A stretch of DNA of 64,000 nucleotides from the NCBI GenBank assembly GCA_944390765.1, contig CALXQM010000020.1, positions 19,353 through 83,352 of the forward strand, given 5' to 3'. Below, in pieces: positions 36,248 to 45,372 of this stretch. Both the position numbers and the translations under genes were made by a program. Numbering within the stretch: the stretch's first letter is position 1; the number at the start of each line of letters is the position of its first letter. This DNA is from an uncultured Alphaproteobacteria bacterium. GTDB taxonomy: Bacteria > Pseudomonadota > Alphaproteobacteria > UBA3830. The notes under the pieces are model-generated. The model saw nothing but the letters and a program-made list of their open reading frames with translations, was not told the DNA's origin and ran no database searches.

Positions 36248-39082
36248 TTAGATATCAGAATCAGGAAGGGCAAATGCCTTATCTCTATATGGAGTAAAAA
36301 CATATTCAAAATAATACTCCATTATTTCATTAAATTGTAATAACGTTTTTTCATATAAACTCGGCTGAATTCCTGTTTGACGAGAATTATTTAATGTATC
36401 GCAATTTTTTAAGAAATCGATAATAAGTTGAGAAAAATTTGTTATTACAGGGTTATTAGAATTAATTCCTTCTAATACTTGGTTGTATAAATTTTGTAAC
36501 TCGTATCTAATATTTGAATTTTTATCAGCAATATTTGTAAACATTCCTAAAATTTGTATGGCTTGTTGATCTTCTATAACTTTTAATGGACTGTTTTTTT
36601 CACCTTTTTTAATTCCAAGTCTAAATACACAATATTTTTGCAAAATATGACTTAAAGTTCCTGTTCCGAAAATTCTATCTCTATCTCCGAGATTTATTCC
36701 TGTTTTTAATACGGACAAATCAGCTCCATAATTACTAAATGACATAATTTCAACATATTGCATAACCCATTTTGAAGCCGGAGTTTTTATCATTTCCTTA
36801 GAATCAGGTAAAGGTTTATTACCGATAGCTTCTGTTTGAGTTTTTCTTAAATTAAATGTAATGAACGTTGTTCCTATAACATCTAAGGGTGTTCCAGTTA
36901 ATATACTACTAATGAATGGTACGGAGCCATTACTTCCGAGTAAACTAATTCCATCTGTCGCAATCATTTGAAATGCGTTTCCTAGATTTAGAGAAGAGTT
37001 ATTTTTATCTTTGCCTCTTAATTGTTCACCGCATTTATTTAATACTTCTTGTACTGTTTTTATAGACATAATGCCTGCAGTAGCTAATGGTAGTATTAAT
37101 TTACATGAAAGAAATACGCCATTTTCACTAATATGTGGACATTCTAGTGATGTATCAAGTTGAAAATTTATTCCATAAGAAGAAACGTTCATTTCTCCAG
37201 ATATCGTTTTCGCTTTTGTTTTTTTGCTTAAAGCAAAATCAGCCCTATGGGTTCCTTTTGCAAATTCTTGCAATTGAGATAATCTTTCTAACTCAATATA
37301 TGCCTGAGAGCATAATTCTATTTCTCTATCAGTTTTACATTTCATTCTTAAATTCATTAATGTTACTAACATAGACTTGAAAACGCCTTTTCTCCCTTCT
37401 GAGTTGATTAATTTTTTCCCAATCCATCTATTTTCTATTTCATGTTTAGTATTTTTTGCATCTTTATCTGATGAATTTTGAGCCAAATTTGTTAATGCAT
37501 TGATGTATTTTCTTAAATCTCCCAAAATAATGGTTATTCCATATTCATTGTTTTTTTCATTCATGTATTTATCAAATAAATTGTATTTTTGTCCGAAAAA
37601 TTTATTAATACTATCTGCTGTATAACCCTCAGCTGGATAACAATCTGGTGTGATAAAAGAAGAGAATTCTTGAAATTTATTATAAGTTATGGATTTATCA
37701 GAATATTTTACTGTAAAGCCAAGCATATCAAATAGACTTAGATCGGCTTCTATAAATTTATTACTTTCTGTGCGACTTTCTTGATTTTTGACTTTTGTAA
37801 TTTTAGGCCATTCTAATGGTACACTTAATGGTATTATTGGAACCATTTTTAAAAGTCCTTCTATATATTGAGGAAAAATAGCCAATAATTGTTTTTCGCG
37901 TAATTGCATTTCTTTACGTAATTTTACTCCTTTTTTTGCTTCTTTTTTTATTTCACCACTTAATATGCTGGTTCTTAATTGACCTGTATCAATAACTTCA
38001 TAAATAGAAAACATTAGTGCGGAGGAGGCTAATTCCCAACCTAATGTAACACCAAAATTTGCAAGTAGTTTTTGAAAACCAACATTAACACTTATTGTAT
38101 ATTTATTAGAACATGAAACTTCAAAAAATGATCCATCAGTAGCCTCCTCGCTATAGCTTGTTGTTGAACTAATTTTTACACTGGCAGGACCTGTAGAAAT
38201 AGGAATATTTGAGCCGTAATATATTCCTCTTGTTTTCTTTTGCAACTGATCTTCCATATCAGGCTTTATACGTTCTATAATTTGATCAGCAAGATTTTTA
38301 GCAATTTGTGCTTTATAAAATTCTTTCATGCCATGTATATATTGTCCAAATTTTTGAAATAAACTATCTGTAGAAAATTGAGGACACTGCTCAACAACCG
38401 CATAAACCTCTTTCAATAATGTAGATAGACTAGCCTCATAACTACCTTTAGGTTCAATAACAGTTGTTAAATACAAAAGTAAATCGTTAAGCGCTTCTTC
38501 TAATTTTGGATTCTGCTTGATAATTCCAGGGATAGTGTTTTTTCCGAAAATAAACTGACTTTTAAAATTTGAGTCTAAGAAATTAAGTAATGTATGTATA
38601 AGTGAAGCTTTTGAATTTCCAATATATAATAAATTACATTTTATTATTGGATCTATTTCTTTACTTTCAGAATCTAATTCAATTGCAATATCATTCTGTA
38701 TTAATGTCTTAAGTTCCGATAAACGTTTTTCTTTCTGATATTTTTTTTCAGGTTCAGTTAGAGTTTTGATTTCTTCTTCTAACTTTTTAATACTTTCAAG
38801 CATTATGGATTGTGCTTTTATATGATCTTCACCTAGAATACGTGTTTTATTTTTTTCGAATTCTGAGATGAATTTAGCAAGATCTATGCTTTTATGTGAT
38901 TTTGTAATAATAATTTCTGATTTTGTATTTTTAGGTTTTTTTGAAAATAATGAGAAACTTGTTTTCTTTGTTTTTGTTGAATCTTTAGTTTCTTCGGAAG
39001 TATTAGATTTTGCAAATACCGGAATATTTATTAATGACCAGCATAGTAATGATATTAATATTTGATAAGTGACTTTCTTCAT
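36248..39082 (-). CDS. Large secreted protein, unknown
   Basis: The 944-residue protein has a signal peptide (QILISLLCWSLINIPVFA) and a Lys/Ser/Thr-rich linker. A predicted coiled coil (about 80-130) is followed by a long mixed region. Segments such as GINFQLDTSLECP, VSVNVGF-like stretches and GTTFITFNLRK look beta-rich. I do not recognise a family and see no repeats or catalytic motif. The start is ATG 39082 with AGGAG upstream; an ATG at 39100 would bury the signal peptide. It could be periplasmic, outer-membrane or exported. Confidence 0.7.
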   Translation of the reverse strand: MKKVTYQILISLLCWSLINIPVFAKSNTSEETKDSTKTKKTSFSLFSKKPKNTKSEIIITKSHKSIDLAKFISEFEKNKTRILGEDHIKAQSIMLESIKKLEEEIKTLTEPEKKYQKEKRLSELKTLIQNDIAIELDSESKEIDPIIKCNLLYIGNSKASLIHTLLNFLDSNFKSQFIFGKNTIPGIIKQNPKLEEALNDLLLYLTTVIEPKGSYEASLSTLLKEVYAVVEQCPQFSTDSLFQKFGQYIHGMKEFYKAQIAKNLADQIIERIKPDMEDQLQKKTRGIYYGSNIPISTGPASVKISSTTSYSEEATDGSFFEVSCSNKYTISVNVGFQKLLANFGVTLGWELASSALMFSIYEVIDTGQLRTSILSGEIKKEAKKGVKLRKEMQLREKQLLAIFPQYIEGLLKMVPIIPLSVPLEWPKITKVKNQESRTESNKFIEADLSLFDMLGFTVKYSDKSITYNKFQEFSSFITPDCYPAEGYTADSINKFFGQKYNLFDKYMNEKNNEYGITIILGDLRKYINALTNLAQNSSDKDAKNTKHEIENRWIGKKLINSEGRKGVFKSMLVTLMNLRMKCKTDREIELCSQAYIELERLSQLQEFAKGTHRADFALSKKTKAKTISGEMNVSSYGINFQLDTSLECPHISENGVFLSCKLILPLATAGIMSIKTVQEVLNKCGEQLRGKDKNNSSLNLGNAFQMIATDGISLLGSNGSVPFISSILTGTPLDVIGTTFITFNLRKTQTEAIGNKPLPDSKEMIKTPASKWVMQYVEIMSFSNYGADLSVLKTGINLGDRDRIFGTGTLSHILQKYCVFRLGIKKGEKNSPLKVIEDQQAIQILGMFTNIADKNSNIRYELQNLYNQVLEGINSNNPVITNFSQLIIDFLKNCDTLNNSRQTGIQPSLYEKTLLQFNEIMEYYFEYVFTPYRDKAFALPDSDI

Positions 39083-39177
39083 ATATATTGCTCCTACCAT
39101 TTTATTATATTGTATAAACAGTAAAAAAAGTGTAAAGATTTGATATTTTTAATAAATATCATAATAATTGAATTTTA

Positions 39178-40665
39178 TCAGAAAAACTTTCTAATATAAG
39201 AGAATATAGTTTGATTGGCTTTTTGAGGAATATAGAAATCTATTACACCTGATTCATTGCTTTTTAATGAATAAATTTCTCTACCATAAGCATCAAAAAC
39301 TGAAGCGATACCAAATCCTGTTGCTCTAATCAGGGGTAATCCTTCTTCCACAGCTCTTGTTCTAACTATTTGCAGATGTTGAATAAGAGCGTTAGAATAG
39401 CCAAACCAAGAATCATTAGTAATATTAATAATCACATCTCCGTCTTCTGATTTAGGCATAAATTCACTTGTAAATATTGCTTCATAACAAATGGCTAAAA
39501 TTATTTTAATATTTTTTAACTTAACAATATTAGGTTTATTTCCGACATCGAAATCTCCTATACTATTAGCAACAGCTTGAAAGTTTTTTGGAATATATTC
39601 CCGCAACGGAATATATTCGCCGAATGGAACCAAATGACGTTTATCATATCTATTAACCACATTACTATTGTTGTCTATAATCACGACACTATTGTATATT
39701 TTACCGGTTACATTGTCCTTGCGGACAACTCCAGTTATTAAATACTCTTCTGGAAATAATTTTGATGATAGTTTTTCTTTTAAATACTGAAAATTATCAT
39801 GAAATAAATAAGGAACTGAAGCTTCTGACCAAATAATAAAATCTAAATGACCTTGGTTTTCATATTTATTATTATTTAAATTAAAAGTAGTATTCAAATG
39901 TTTGCTGTATTCTAAATATGATTCTAGATGCTGAAATCTTAATTCTTTATCCATACGTTCTTTTTGTCCAGTATTAAGTTTGACTATTCTAGCTGTATAA
40001 TGTGTAAAAAAAGTTGGATTTTTATATAACCTATAATAACCGAATGAAAATAATATTATAAATATTAATGATATAATAAGTAGCAATGGGCAATATTTTT
40101 TTTTCAATTTATATTGATACATGATAATACCAATAAATGTTCCTATTAAAAGTGTAATAAATGTTTGTCCATATATTCCCCATAAACATAAAGGTTGTAT
40201 AGCGATATCACTGAAATTCCAAATATATCCAGGTAGCAACCATGGAAAAGCGGGGAACCATTGCCCACATATATAAATCATAAAAAAATTACTAAGAATA
40301 TAAATAATTCCTGCAGAATAAATAGTTTTCCCATATTTTTTTGTTAAATAAATAGCCGGTAAAAAATATAAAGATAAAAATAAAGGAACGAATAACAAAG
40401 CAACAGGCATTAAAATTAAATATTGCTTTAAATCAAAGCTAAGCGGAATGACTAGCCAATATAAATTAAAAACAAAAAAACTACTCCAATAATATAAGAT
40501 TTTTAATGATAAATTTTTTACAGAATAATTGTTTATGAATAACTTAAAAAATAACCAACCAAATGATAGAAAAAAGCATGGGAAAATGAAAAAAGGAGGG
40601 AAACTTAAAGCAGCAATAATTCCCCCAAAACAAAATTTAAGATATTCTAATTGCCTATACTTCAT
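39178..40665 (-). CDS. lnt: Apolipoprotein N-acyltransferase
   Basis: Lnt adds the third acyl chain to lipoproteins at the periplasmic face of the inner membrane. Eight or so N-terminal membrane segments are followed by a nitrilase-type domain. It carries the catalytic Glu (IIWSEASVPYLF), Lys (KRHLVPFGEY) and Cys (ILAICYEAIF), and a C-terminal segment with FGIASVFDAYGRE. The 495-residue length is normal. It overlaps the downstream end of the dcd-like gene by 4 bases. Confidence 0.95.
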   Translation of the reverse strand: MKYRQLEYLKFCFGGIIAALSFPPFFIFPCFFLSFGWLFFKLFINNYSVKNLSLKILYYWSSFFVFNLYWLVIPLSFDLKQYLILMPVALLFVPLFLSLYFLPAIYLTKKYGKTIYSAGIIYILSNFFMIYICGQWFPAFPWLLPGYIWNFSDIAIQPLCLWGIYGQTFITLLIGTFIGIIMYQYKLKKKYCPLLLIISLIFIILFSFGYYRLYKNPTFFTHYTARIVKLNTGQKERMDKELRFQHLESYLEYSKHLNTTFNLNNNKYENQGHLDFIIWSEASVPYLFHDNFQYLKEKLSSKLFPEEYLITGVVRKDNVTGKIYNSVVIIDNNSNVVNRYDKRHLVPFGEYIPLREYIPKNFQAVANSIGDFDVGNKPNIVKLKNIKIILAICYEAIFTSEFMPKSEDGDVIINITNDSWFGYSNALIQHLQIVRTRAVEEGLPLIRATGFGIASVFDAYGREIYSLKSNESGVIDFYIPQKANQTIFSYIRKFF

Positions 40666-41183
40666 TTAAAATCTTGGTACATTTTGGATTCTATTGGTCC
40701 CTTCGAATCTTTGTATTTACCTTCATATTTTTTACCGATATTTCCAAATACTTTCCAAAATGTAACCTGACCTATTTGCATTCCCGGATATACTGTGACA
40801 GGTTGAACGGCATTTAATTGTAATGTTAGCTGACTAATTGCTCCGAGATCTATTAAATCAGCTGTAATGTTAATAAATAAACCAAGACGTCCAATAGACG
40901 ATCGTCCTCTTATAACGGGAACAAAAACATCACTTCCTAAAGTTTCTTTCGTATGTGCTAGATAAACTGTTCCTGGGGCTAATGTCAGTCCACTATCTGG
41001 TATATTAATTTCCCTTACATCATTTCTTTTTTTTGCATCTAATACATAGTCACTATATACTAATAGCTTATTCCCTAAAGTAAAATTATATGAATTTGGA
41101 TTTAATTGTGATACATTAAAAGGATCAATTATAATTTTTTTTTCTTCTACATTTTTAAATATTTCACTTCCTGTTAAAATCAT
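40662..41183 (-). CDS. dcd: dCTP deaminase-like protein 1, keeps RSSxxR but lost catalytic Glu
   Basis: The 173-residue protein belongs to the dCTP deaminase/dUTPase fold. It keeps the phosphate-binding and catalytic-base motif R94-S95-S96-x-x-R99 (VIRGRSSIGRLGLF) and Asp112 (DLIDLGA). The catalytic glutamate position (E138 in E. coli Dcd, within LTLEL) is Gln122 (LTLQL, codon CAA at 40818-40820). Alone it is probably inactive as a deaminase. It lies 11 bases downstream of its paralogue, which has the opposite pattern. It may form a mixed trimer; this is inference. Confidence 0.85.
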   Translation of the reverse strand: MILTGSEIFKNVEEKKIIIDPFNVSQLNPNSYNFTLGNKLLVYSDYVLDAKKRNDVREINIPDSGLTLAPGTVYLAHTKETLGSDVFVPVIRGRSSIGRLGLFINITADLIDLGAISQLTLQLNAVQPVTVYPGMQIGQVTFWKVFGNIGKKYEGKYKDSKGPIESKMYQDFK

Positions 41184-41194
41184 ATTTCTTATCC

Positions 41195-41716
41195 TTAATT
41201 AAACTCCTTATAAATTTCGCTAGATTTAGCTTCAGAAAACTTATCATATTTCCCGTTATAAAACATTTTCTTATCACCCTCAGTCATCCAAAATGATACC
41301 TGCCCAATAGGCATCATTGGATAAATTCTTATAGGTTGAACAGCTTTTAGTTCCAATGTCCATTTGTGCTTTGCACCTAGATTACCTAAATCTGCAGTAA
41401 TTTGTAGGAATAATCCTAGTTTTCCTAACTCTGTTTTTCCTATTAGTAATGGGACAAAAACATCGCTACCTATTTCTTCATAAGTATTAGCTAGATATGT
41501 TTTATTAGGAGAAAGGATATATCCATTATCATTAAAATCGATTTCATAATATGAAGTTTGTTTCTTTGGATCTACAGGCAAATCTTCAATTTCTAGTAAT
41601 TTTTTATCTATACGATAGTCACAGCTATTTGGATTTAGTAATTCTTCAGAAAATGGGGATATGCAGATATTTCCATTAGCTACATTTTTTAAAATTTCAT
41701 TTCTAGCCAGTATCAT
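41195..41716 (-). CDS. dCTP deaminase-like protein 2, keeps catalytic Glu but lost RSSxxR
   Basis: This protein is also 173 residues, collinear with its neighbour. It keeps the catalytic glutamate E122 (WTLEL), but positions 94-99 read K-T-E-L-G-K instead of R-S-S-x-G-R, and Asp112 is Asn (DLGNLGA). Each substitution was confirmed from the codons. It starts upstream of the other paralogue in the same unit. In the dCTP deaminase fold the active sites lie at subunit interfaces, so a shared site between paralogues is plausible but unproven. Alternatively, both may have drifted to a nucleotide-binding or regulatory role. Confidence 0.85.
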   Translation of the reverse strand: MILARNEILKNVANGNICISPFSEELLNPNSCDYRIDKKLLEIEDLPVDPKKQTSYYEIDFNDNGYILSPNKTYLANTYEEIGSDVFVPLLIGKTELGKLGLFLQITADLGNLGAKHKWTLELKAVQPIRIYPMMPIGQVSFWMTEGDKKMFYNGKYDKFSEAKSSEIYKEFN

Positions 41717-41764
41717 ATTAACCTCTTTCGGTAAATATATTGAAATATCAAATTAAATACAAGA

Positions 41765-42643
41765 TTAACTTTTCTCTTTTTTGCATTCTAAGAACTTATT
41801 AAAATAATCTGGCAATTGTGCTTCTATACTTATATTTAAAGATGGAATTTCTATTTTTTTTGCGTGTAGAAACAAATGATTATGTTGAACATTTTTATTA
41901 TATTTTACATCACCAAGAATAGGCGCGCCTAACACCTCACTGCAATGGACACGTAACTGATGTTTTCTCCCTGTTAATGGCTTCATTTCTAACAAAGTAT
42001 AGTATTCTATTCTTGTTATGGGGTTGTAATTTGTTATAGCGCGTTGACCTTTTAGGTTTTTCACAACAACCATTTTTTCTTCTCCACTAACAAATGATTT
42101 TCCAATATAGTTATCTATAGTTCCAGTTTTGTCTATTTTACCATCTACTAATGCCCAATATGTTTTTTTTATCTTTCCTGTTTTAAATAATTCTGATAAA
42201 TTTTTAGCTGTATGGCGATTTTTTGCTACCAATAAGATCCCTGAGGTATCTTTATCTAAACGGTGTACTAAATAACTACTAGCATTATAAGATTTTACCA
42301 TAGTTTCAATGCATATTTTTATTTTGGTACCTAGCTGAACAGCTAAACCCGAAGGTTTATTTATTGCCAATATATTATCATCTTCAAAAATTATCATAGA
42401 TTGTAAGCGACTAGATAATTCTTGATTTTTTAAAGAAGGCCGAGCTATTTTTTCAATAAGATTATTTGTAATTAAATCACCTATTGATACGTGAAAATCA
42501 GCTTTTACTTTTTTTCCATTTATACATATTTTTCCAGTACGAAATAATTTTTGTAAAAAACTATAACTAATATTTGGGCAGATACGCCTTATTAATTTAT
42601 CGATTCTAAGCCCATTTTCTTCTGACGAAACAGTATATTTCAT
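41765..42643 (-). CDS. rluC: RluA-family pseudouridine synthase (RluC/RluD type)
   Basis: The N-terminal S4 domain (ISYSFLQKLFRTGKICINGKKVK) is followed by the synthase with the catalytic motif HRLDKDTSGILLVAKN near residue 130. GRKHQLRVH near 225 is also present. It converts uridines of 23S rRNA to pseudouridine. The length of 292 residues is typical. It starts in a TAATG overlap with alaS. The exact target (RluC or RluD sites) cannot be decided by eye. Confidence 0.85.
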   Translation of the reverse strand: MKYTVSSEENGLRIDKLIRRICPNISYSFLQKLFRTGKICINGKKVKADFHVSIGDLITNNLIEKIARPSLKNQELSSRLQSMIIFEDDNILAINKPSGLAVQLGTKIKICIETMVKSYNASSYLVHRLDKDTSGILLVAKNRHTAKNLSELFKTGKIKKTYWALVDGKIDKTGTIDNYIGKSFVSGEEKMVVVKNLKGQRAITNYNPITRIEYYTLLEMKPLTGRKHQLRVHCSEVLGAPILGDVKYNKNVQHNHLFLHAKKIEIPSLNISIEAQLPDYFNKFLECKKEKS

Positions 42644-45225
42644 TAAATAAATTCAATCATATGATTTAATGCTTCTTCTGCGTTACCCTTACCAGAACCT
42701 TGCGCAAATAGGGCATTACCACCCCCTTTACCATTTATAATATCTAATCCTATTTTTATGATATCAGAAGCATTATGGTCTTGTTGTAACTTTTTACTAA
42801 TACCTACTGTAATATTAAGTCTATTTTCGAAATAACTTAACAGAATAACAACACCTTCTATTTTTTTGTGAATATATTCATTGGAAAGTCTTAAATCTTG
42901 TACTGAAAAATTATTCAAAATAACAGAATAAATATTGATATTATTCTTACAAACACAACTTAATTGGTTGAAAATCATTTGTTGATTATGATTCTGTATT
43001 TCTTGGGATTTCTTTTTCAATTCTTGCTGTAAGTCTGTAATTTTTGTTAAGATTCCATCAATATTACATTTCAATTCATTAGAAATTTCTAATAATGTGT
43101 TATTGCAATTACTTAGCAATTTAATAATATTTTCTCCAGTAATTGCTTCTATTCTTCGTAATCCGGAACCTATACTAGTTTCAGATATTATTTTGAATAA
43201 ACCAATACGACCTGTTGATGATATATGAGTTCCTCCACATAATTCAAAAGATACAATATTATCTGCTTTTTCTATTTTAACTGTTCTGACTCTATCTTCG
43301 TACTTTTCCCCAAATAAGGCCATAGCACCATTATAAATAGCCTCTTCTTTATTCATTTCTTCATATTTTACAGGAATATCCAACATAATTGCTTTATTAA
43401 CAAGTAATTCTATTTGTTGTATCTCTGTATTAGATAATGCCTTGTTATAAGAAAAGTCAAATCGCAATTTTTCACTATCAATTGATGAACCTCTTTGAGT
43501 AACTTGTGTTCCGAGTAATTTTCTTAATGCTGACTGTAATAAATGAGTTGCAGTATGATTTGCGCTAATTTTTAAACGTTTTTCTTGATCTATTTTTAAA
43601 TTAACAAGATCAGATACTTCTAATTTTCCAGAAATTAATTCACCTTCATGAGCAATAATAGAATTGCAAAATTTTATTGTATTAACTACATGAAATTGTC
43701 CTTTTGGTGAGGAAATAATTCCAGTGTCTCCACATTGACCACCACATTCAGCATAAAAAGGAGTCTGTTCTGTAATTAAAAATGCTTTATTATTTTCCAA
43801 ACAATCTATACATTGTCCATTTTGTACTATTGCTAAGATCTTCCCATTATCTGTATTTTTCTCATAACCGGTAAACAAAGTTGGCTTTAATTTTTCTTTT
43901 AAAGAATGCCAAACTATTTCCTCTTTTTTTTCTCCTGAACCTTTCCATTTTGTTCGAGACTTTTGTTCTTGCAATGATTTATTAAATCCATCTATATCTA
44001 TATTTATATTGTATGCTTTTAAAATATCTTGAGTGAGGTCTAAAGGAAAGCCGTATGTATCATATAGTTTAAATACTTTTTCCCCACTTAAAATATCTCC
44101 TGCATTCATAACACTAATATCATTTTGTAGAATTTTTAAACCTTTATCTAAAGTTTCTAAAAATTTTTCTTCTTCATTATGAACCGTATTTTTTATTAGT
44201 TCAGATGCTTCAATAAGTTCAGGATATGCATCTTTCATTAAATTTATGAGTGTATTTGATAATTCGAATAAAAATGGTTTTTTTATGCCTATTAGATGCC
44301 CATGTCTCATAGCACGACGTAGAATTCTACGTAAAACATAACCTCGTCCTTCATTACTAGGAATAACTCCGTCTGCAATTAAAAATGAAATTGAACGAAT
44401 ATGATCTGCAATAACTTTATATGAAGGATATACATTATCAAAATTAGTTTTAGATATTTCTTTAATACATTGTATGATTTCTTGAAATAAATCTATTTTA
44501 TAATTATCATCCACTCCTTGCATAACTGCTGCAATACGTTCAAGTCCCATACCCGTATCAATTGATTTCTTTTTAAGAGGAATTCTTTCACCTGTTTTTA
44601 ATTGCTCAAATTGCATGAAAACAATATTCCATATTTCCATATATCTATCGCCATTTTCATCGGGTGTTCCAGGCATACCGCCGGACATTTGTTCCCCGTG
44701 ATCATAAAAAATTTCTGAACATGGTCCACACGGACCTATATCCCCCATAGACCAAAAATTATCAGAACTGGAAATTGGTATAATTGTAATATCTCCAGCT
44801 ACTTTTTTCCAAACACTAATTGCAGTGTCATCCGTATGATATACTGTTACTAGTAATTTGTTTTTTGGAATTTTTAATTCTTTGGTTAAAAACTGCCAGG
44901 CAAAATTAATCGCTTCATCTTTAAAATAATCGCCAAAAGAAAAATTACCTAACATTTCGAAGAAAGTATGATGCCTAGCCGTAAAACCTACCTGATCTAA
45001 GTCATTATGTTTTCCTCCAGCTCGTATGCACTTTTGTGCAGTAGTCGCTCGATTATATTCTCTTGTTTCCAGCCCTGTAAATACATCTTTAAACTGTACC
45101 ATTCCCGCGTTTGTAAAAAGCAGAGTAGGGTCATTTTTAGGCACAGTCATACTAGAGCTAATAATTTTATGTCCATTATTTTCAAAAAACTTTAAAAAGG
45201 CGTTTCTTATATCTGATATAAGCAT
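42643..45225 (-). CDS. alaS: Alanyl-tRNA synthetase
   Basis: The 860-residue class II synthetase charges tRNA-Ala. Seen are the N-terminal RNAFLKFFENNGHKIISSSM and the motif LLFTNAGMVQFKDVFTG. The editing-domain zinc ligands are in ANHTATHLLQ and CGGTHISSTG. The C-terminal coiled region and NGKGGGNALFAQGSG-like DHHA1 segment follow. The start ATG 45225 gives the canonical N-terminus. It shares an operon with rluC, the dcd pair and lnt. Confidence 0.97.
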   Translation of the reverse strand: MLISDIRNAFLKFFENNGHKIISSSMTVPKNDPTLLFTNAGMVQFKDVFTGLETREYNRATTAQKCIRAGGKHNDLDQVGFTARHHTFFEMLGNFSFGDYFKDEAINFAWQFLTKELKIPKNKLLVTVYHTDDTAISVWKKVAGDITIIPISSSDNFWSMGDIGPCGPCSEIFYDHGEQMSGGMPGTPDENGDRYMEIWNIVFMQFEQLKTGERIPLKKKSIDTGMGLERIAAVMQGVDDNYKIDLFQEIIQCIKEISKTNFDNVYPSYKVIADHIRSISFLIADGVIPSNEGRGYVLRRILRRAMRHGHLIGIKKPFLFELSNTLINLMKDAYPELIEASELIKNTVHNEEEKFLETLDKGLKILQNDISVMNAGDILSGEKVFKLYDTYGFPLDLTQDILKAYNINIDIDGFNKSLQEQKSRTKWKGSGEKKEEIVWHSLKEKLKPTLFTGYEKNTDNGKILAIVQNGQCIDCLENNKAFLITEQTPFYAECGGQCGDTGIISSPKGQFHVVNTIKFCNSIIAHEGELISGKLEVSDLVNLKIDQEKRLKISANHTATHLLQSALRKLLGTQVTQRGSSIDSEKLRFDFSYNKALSNTEIQQIELLVNKAIMLDIPVKYEEMNKEEAIYNGAMALFGEKYEDRVRTVKIEKADNIVSFELCGGTHISSTGRIGLFKIISETSIGSGLRRIEAITGENIIKLLSNCNNTLLEISNELKCNIDGILTKITDLQQELKKKSQEIQNHNQQMIFNQLSCVCKNNINIYSVILNNFSVQDLRLSNEYIHKKIEGVVILLSYFENRLNITVGISKKLQQDHNASDIIKIGLDIINGKGGGNALFAQGSGKGNAEEALNHMIEFI

Positions 45226-45372
45226 AAAAAAATTCCAAAATATTTTTAAAAATATAACATTTTTTAAGAAATAAAAAAACTATGACTTATTTCTTTCATT
45301 ATCGGATTAAATTAATTTAATAATAATTTTATATAAATTTTAATTGTGTTATTCTAGAAACAGGAGGATAAT

